From positions 7,786,001 through 7,850,000 of the forward strand of contig JAZGTN010000022.1 of assembly GCA_037783415.1 (NCBI GenBank): 64,000 bases of DNA, in the 5' to 3' direction. The DNA comes from Leptasterias polaris (Eukaryota; Echinodermata; Asteroidea; Forcipulatida; Asteriidae). Position 1 is the stretch's first letter. Every line of letters starts with the position of its first letter. The notes under the pieces were generated by a model. The model made no database searches. It was not told the DNA's origin and saw nothing but the letters and a program-made list of their open reading frames with translations. This document shows positions 60,941-64,000 of the stretch, in pieces. Both the position numbers and the translations under genes were made by a program.

Positions 60941-61078
60941 CCAGGGCCAGATTTTAACAAAGCACTAAGATTCATCTTAAGATGAGCTGTCAATAATGCC
61001 ATAGTGATTTGTATTGTGACATCACACTTTGCTTAGCAATTAAGATCAATCTTAGTGTTTTGTGAAATCAAGCCCTGG
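60941..61078. mobile_element. Palindromic MITE, ccagggc...cactaagat family
   Basis: ccagggccagattttaacaa / ttgtgaaatcaagccctgg and gcactaagattcatctta / taagatcaatcttagtg are inverted. Fragments of similar start sequence (gggcccaattt) occur near 25674 and 38476. Confidence 0.65.
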
Positions 61079-61559
61079 CTATTTTATTCCTTGAGTCTCA
61101 GTTTTGATTGGGCTCAATGCAAACAAAGCAAGACGGTCACAACATACAGGTATGATATAGAGTCTTCTCAGTGAGGCCACATATCTACAGCAAGGCGGGA
61201 TGTTTACCATGGTGGAATACTACACACATGACGCATACGTACACATACTGCCAACCAGCATTGCATTTTGTAGCACATGTTCGTGCACACAGCCTTACAG
61301 ATCCGTTTTGTAGGGTCCTGCTGTCATTGTTCCAAAATTCCCTTTTCTAAAGAATTCTCTTGTGGGTTTTAGGTTGAACAAAGAATTCCCTTGTGGGGTC
61401 CATTGTTCTATTGTGTAAAAGACTCCCATTTTAAAGATGATTGGAGAGTGTACCACCTTCTTACAACCCTGTTATAATTTGTCATAGCGTTGTTACAGAG
61501 ATGGGAATAGTGTATATAAACTGGACGCACTTTCATAGAGAGGCTTTAAGCGCAGGATG

Positions 61560-61897
61560 TACTTTTGGTAATTACTCCACAAGTTAATGATCATAAAAAC
61601 TTACTTGGTAAAGAGCAATGATATTAAAACATTTTTAGAAACGACCCCCTTTGAAGAAGTGTAGTTTTTGAGGAATAGGGTAATTTTTCACCCCAAAATT
61701 TGAACCTGAGAAAGACTTCAGGCATGAAGCTTTTCTCAGGCATTTGAAAGGGTGTTTTTTCTTTCATTATTTCTTGCAACTTCGGTGACCAATTGAGCCT
61801 AAACTTTCACAGGTTTGTGATTTTATGCATATGTTGGGACACCCCAAGTGAGCATATAAGTCTTTTACAATTACCAAAAATGTAACCTACCTTTAAG
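61560..61897. mobile_element. Diverged AGGCACTG-family MITE, opposite orientation
   Basis: cttgcaacttcggtgaccaa, tttcacaggtttgtgatttt, atgcatatgttgggacac and ttacaattaccaaaa are the family interior reversed; the ends are degraded. Confidence 0.6.
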
Positions 61898-62198
61898 CAA
61901 AGATTATTGCTTAGAGTTTTCTGCTAAGCAAAAATAACCAGGATGTGACATGTTATTTTGGCTGGTAACCTTATTCTGGTAAGCAGAAGTTTGGACTTTT
62001 GTGCTTCAGCAGCTCTCTGAAATTGGGCACTGGTCTCAATATTACTTCTTACAATTGAAAAAAAAGACTCTAATTTATTAACACAATAAATATATATTTC
62101 GACTTCCTCATTCTACTTTTACAAACAAGAAAAAAAAAAAAAACTTTAAACAAATAAATTGAAGAAAATGCTTTTCAAGTGTTCAGGCTGCCAGTGGT

Positions 62199-62707
62199 TT
62201 AAATTGGCGACATTGTCTTCCCAGTGTATATGACACGCCCATCCTCCTCGCCGTCCGAGTCAAATTCTTTGGTTAGTTTTTGATACTCGTAATCAGACCC
62301 ATTTTCTGTGGGTGTGGATCCCACTGACCAGCAGCACAGTGCCTGGCTGTACGCTTGCAGTGCTAGAAACAACAGGAAGAATAGCGCAGATAAGCTCACA
62401 CACATCAACAGCACAGTCATGAGGACGTTTCCAGTGTAAGGGTGCGGTGTTATGCAGTACACGTCACGTTTAATGTAGCTGTTAGGGCACGTCAGGCACT
62501 GGTTGTCGTTCGGACCGAAACATGTCTTGCAGGTTTGGTAGCACGGCCGGCAGGTGTGCACTATTTGCGTTTCATTCAAGGTACTGTTTCCATTGTGGAC
62601 GTCAGTGGAGAGGTACTGTCCATCCAGGCAGTTGTTGGGCCCAATGTGGTCCTCCAAGGGGTGTACCTCCGTGCCGTACATCACCAATGTCCAGAGCTTG
62701 AGGGTAC
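62199..62707 (-). CDS. Furin-type proprotein convertase, terminal exon (membrane form)
   Basis: Exon of 168 codons plus stop, entered after acceptor tttgcgcctag in phase 2. It begins with the last strand of the P domain (TLKLWTLVMYGTEVHPL). A furin-like Cys-rich repeat follows (CRPCYQTCKTCFGPNDNQCL). Then come one membrane span (about 25 residues from GNVLMTVLLMCVSLSALFFL) and a cytosolic tail with a tyrosine signal (YEYQKL) and an acidic cluster (EFDSDGEED). YxxPhi plus acidic cluster is how furin is held in the trans-Golgi network, so this is a furin-like rather than a PC1/2-like enzyme. Upstream catalytic exons lie beyond the window. TTTATT at about 62074 may be the minus-strand poly(A) signal. 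Confidence 0.85.
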
Positions 62708-63015
62708 CTAGGCGCAAAGAAGATCTGGAGTAAGCAACAGGCCAGTGTGGAATAGCAGAATGCCGACTACATAACCCATGGGGCTGTACAAGCCTTGGCG
62801 CACAGCAGAGGATGAGGGAATGTCCGTCACTACGGGGCAGGTTTCACACGGACTGGGCACACACTCTGTGTGCACACAAGTACCGTACAGCCCTAGTTTT
62901 GGAGTGGCATGTACTGACAGGTGTTGGTGGTCGGAGCAGTATTGGGGACCACCGCGGGGGGCCAGTGGGTCAAACTCAGTCCCGTAAAGAACAAGAAAGT
63001 AGTTTTCGACAGTAC
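62708..63015 (-). CDS. Furin-type convertase, alternative terminal exon (homologous duplicate)
   Basis: Acceptor ttccttcttacctag precedes a phase-2 exon starting GTACTGTCG, matching the start of the next exon (GTACCCTC). It encodes TVENYFLVLYGTEFDPLAPR, GPQYCSDHQHLS, a Cys series (CVHTECVPSPCETC), then a hydrophobic end (MGYVVGILLFHTGLLLTPDL). It stays open for 101 codons to a TAG whose AG is the acceptor of the following exon. Aligned by eye with that exon, YGTE-x-x-PL, GP-x-x-C-x-D-x-Q-x-LS and the Cys spacing are shared, so the two arose by exon duplication. It could give a secreted or differently anchored convertase; it could also be a dying copy. I see no strong internal splice donor. 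Confidence 0.68.
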
Positions 63016-64000
63016 CTAGGTAAGAAGGAAATTACATAGATGTGCAAGCAAATATGGAGCAGGCATGCTTTAAACCTTATGCAGATGCTCTCAAAAGGCT
63101 CTTGCTCAGTAAGTCATTATGTTCACTAACAAACTCGTCCTGAAATCTGTTTATTTTTCAAACTCTAACATGGCCTTGTGGTAGCGTCAATGCATAAGGT
63201 TATAGGTCAAATAAAAAACAGGATAAGTGCAAAATATAATACATCAAATCATCTTTTAGTTTTGGAAGACTTGGGCAAAAAATAACAAGCGATTTTAATT
63301 TTGGAAGTCTTCAGCGGAAATAACAATTTCAATTTTGGAAGACTTGAAATAAAAAATTAAAAACAATCAAATGATGAAAATTTCCCCTCGAGTATAATAT
63401 TCATGTATTTTTGATAGTATTTTTGGAAAGTAAAATATAATGTTGAAGCAAGATTTCCATTTTTTATTTCATTTTCCTTTGGTGCACAGCTAGATTTTTA
63501 AATTAAAGTTGTTGGACATGTTCTGCAAAATGAAAACCGGATTATAACCCGCTCTGGGAAATCTTGCCTTGAGTGCGTTTGAGTAAAACGTGCAGCCTGA
63601 CAACGACGGTCAATATTTTGAAAGTATATTTTGCACTTACAACCTCACAAAGAAACTGCTTAAATCAACAGCATGGGGAAAGTACTAAATGCCAGAAGTA
63701 AAATATGCACATATGAAATGATTTGAAATGACTAAGGGACCACAACGAGAGTGAAGGCAGTTGGAAACAATATCCGAATCTGAATCTGAATTATAGTCGG
63801 CAAAGTATCCTAATGGAAACATCACACCAACTTTTGTAAAGAAAACAATGAAGAAATTTGAGTTTTGGATGTTGGAGGGAAATCCCATTTATTCAGGTAG
63901 GGACTGAAAACCTAATCAACATGTAAGGTTCCAGGTCTAAGGGGGGAATAGAACCGGGGTCCACAGAAGTGAAAGGCAGGAACACAAACCACTGAGCCAA
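63016..64000. other. Furin-gene intron, no exon recognised
   Basis: This region is upstream (on the minus strand) of the alternative terminal exon. It is AT-rich with no exon-like frame; a decayed SINE lies at the edge. The catalytic exons must lie beyond the window. Confidence 0.5.
63830..64000 (-). repeat. Decayed tRNA-derived SINE at window end
   Basis: gtagggactgaaaacctaat, tagaaccggggtccacagaa and aaaccactgagccaa parallel the copy at 24270-24532. Confidence 0.5.

Larger units (their letters stand above)
55691..62198. other. Intergenic / possible furin 3' UTR, no gene recognised
   Basis: Between the 54-bp array and the furin stop there are only repeats, MITEs and SINE copies (listed separately). 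AATAAA at about 55698 (+) could serve a plus-strand transcript. No conserved coding frame is seen. Confidence 0.5.

Noticed and set aside
62442..62711. Plus-strand 89-codon frame over the furin exon
   Set aside because: Shadow of the minus-strand furin coding sequence.

Overview
This is a eukaryotic, intron-rich, AT-rich nuclear DNA window. Vertebrate-type orthologues (TIPIN, a KIAA0825-like protein, a furin-type convertase) are packed within 64 kb, and there are many short fold-back transposons, tRNA-Leu-derived SINEs and a complete piggyBac. Together these suggest an invertebrate deuterostome, most likely an echinoderm (sea star or relative). That placement is inference; no search was run.

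Layout. 1-9.1 kb has no gene I can defend. It holds a degenerate ~130-bp tandem repeat and a dense set of inverted-repeat elements, including a large composite fold-back (about 5.87-8.37 kb) with a second hairpin element inside one arm. 9.18-36.44 kb (+) is one gene of 25 coding exons whose phases join into a single 1,386-codon reading frame. It resembles KIAA0825 (DUF4495-type). Its introns contain a 69-bp minisatellite, SINEs, several MITEs, a six-copy ~100-bp array, and an intact two-exon piggyBac (26,804-30,807, TTAA on both sides) that itself carries a 199-bp MITE with an 8-bp target duplication. 36.4-38.4 kb is the probable 3' UTR.

39.0-46.6 kb (+) is TIPIN, the Timeless partner of the replication-fork protection complex. 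It has an E2F-like promoter element, a likely non-coding first exon and six coding exons. Its last exon contains an inverted duplication of its own acidic tail, which creates an early stop; an in-frame acidic tail of about 130 codons continues beyond it. 46.97-55.69 kb is an 8.7-kb satellite-like array of a 54-bp unit with higher-order structure. 55.7-62.2 kb is intergenic or 3' UTR sequence full of SINEs and MITEs, including a MITE inserted in a SINE.

62.2-63.0 kb (-) is the 3' end of a furin-type proprotein convertase. Two homologous terminal exons lie back to back in the same splice phase. The upstream one runs open until a TAG that is itself the splice-acceptor AG of the next, suggesting two alternative C-termini.

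The three host genes are not an operon and I see no functional link between them. The most distinctive signals are the duplicated furin terminal exons, the inverted duplication in TIPIN, the intact piggyBac with a nested MITE, and the 54-bp array with higher-order repeats.
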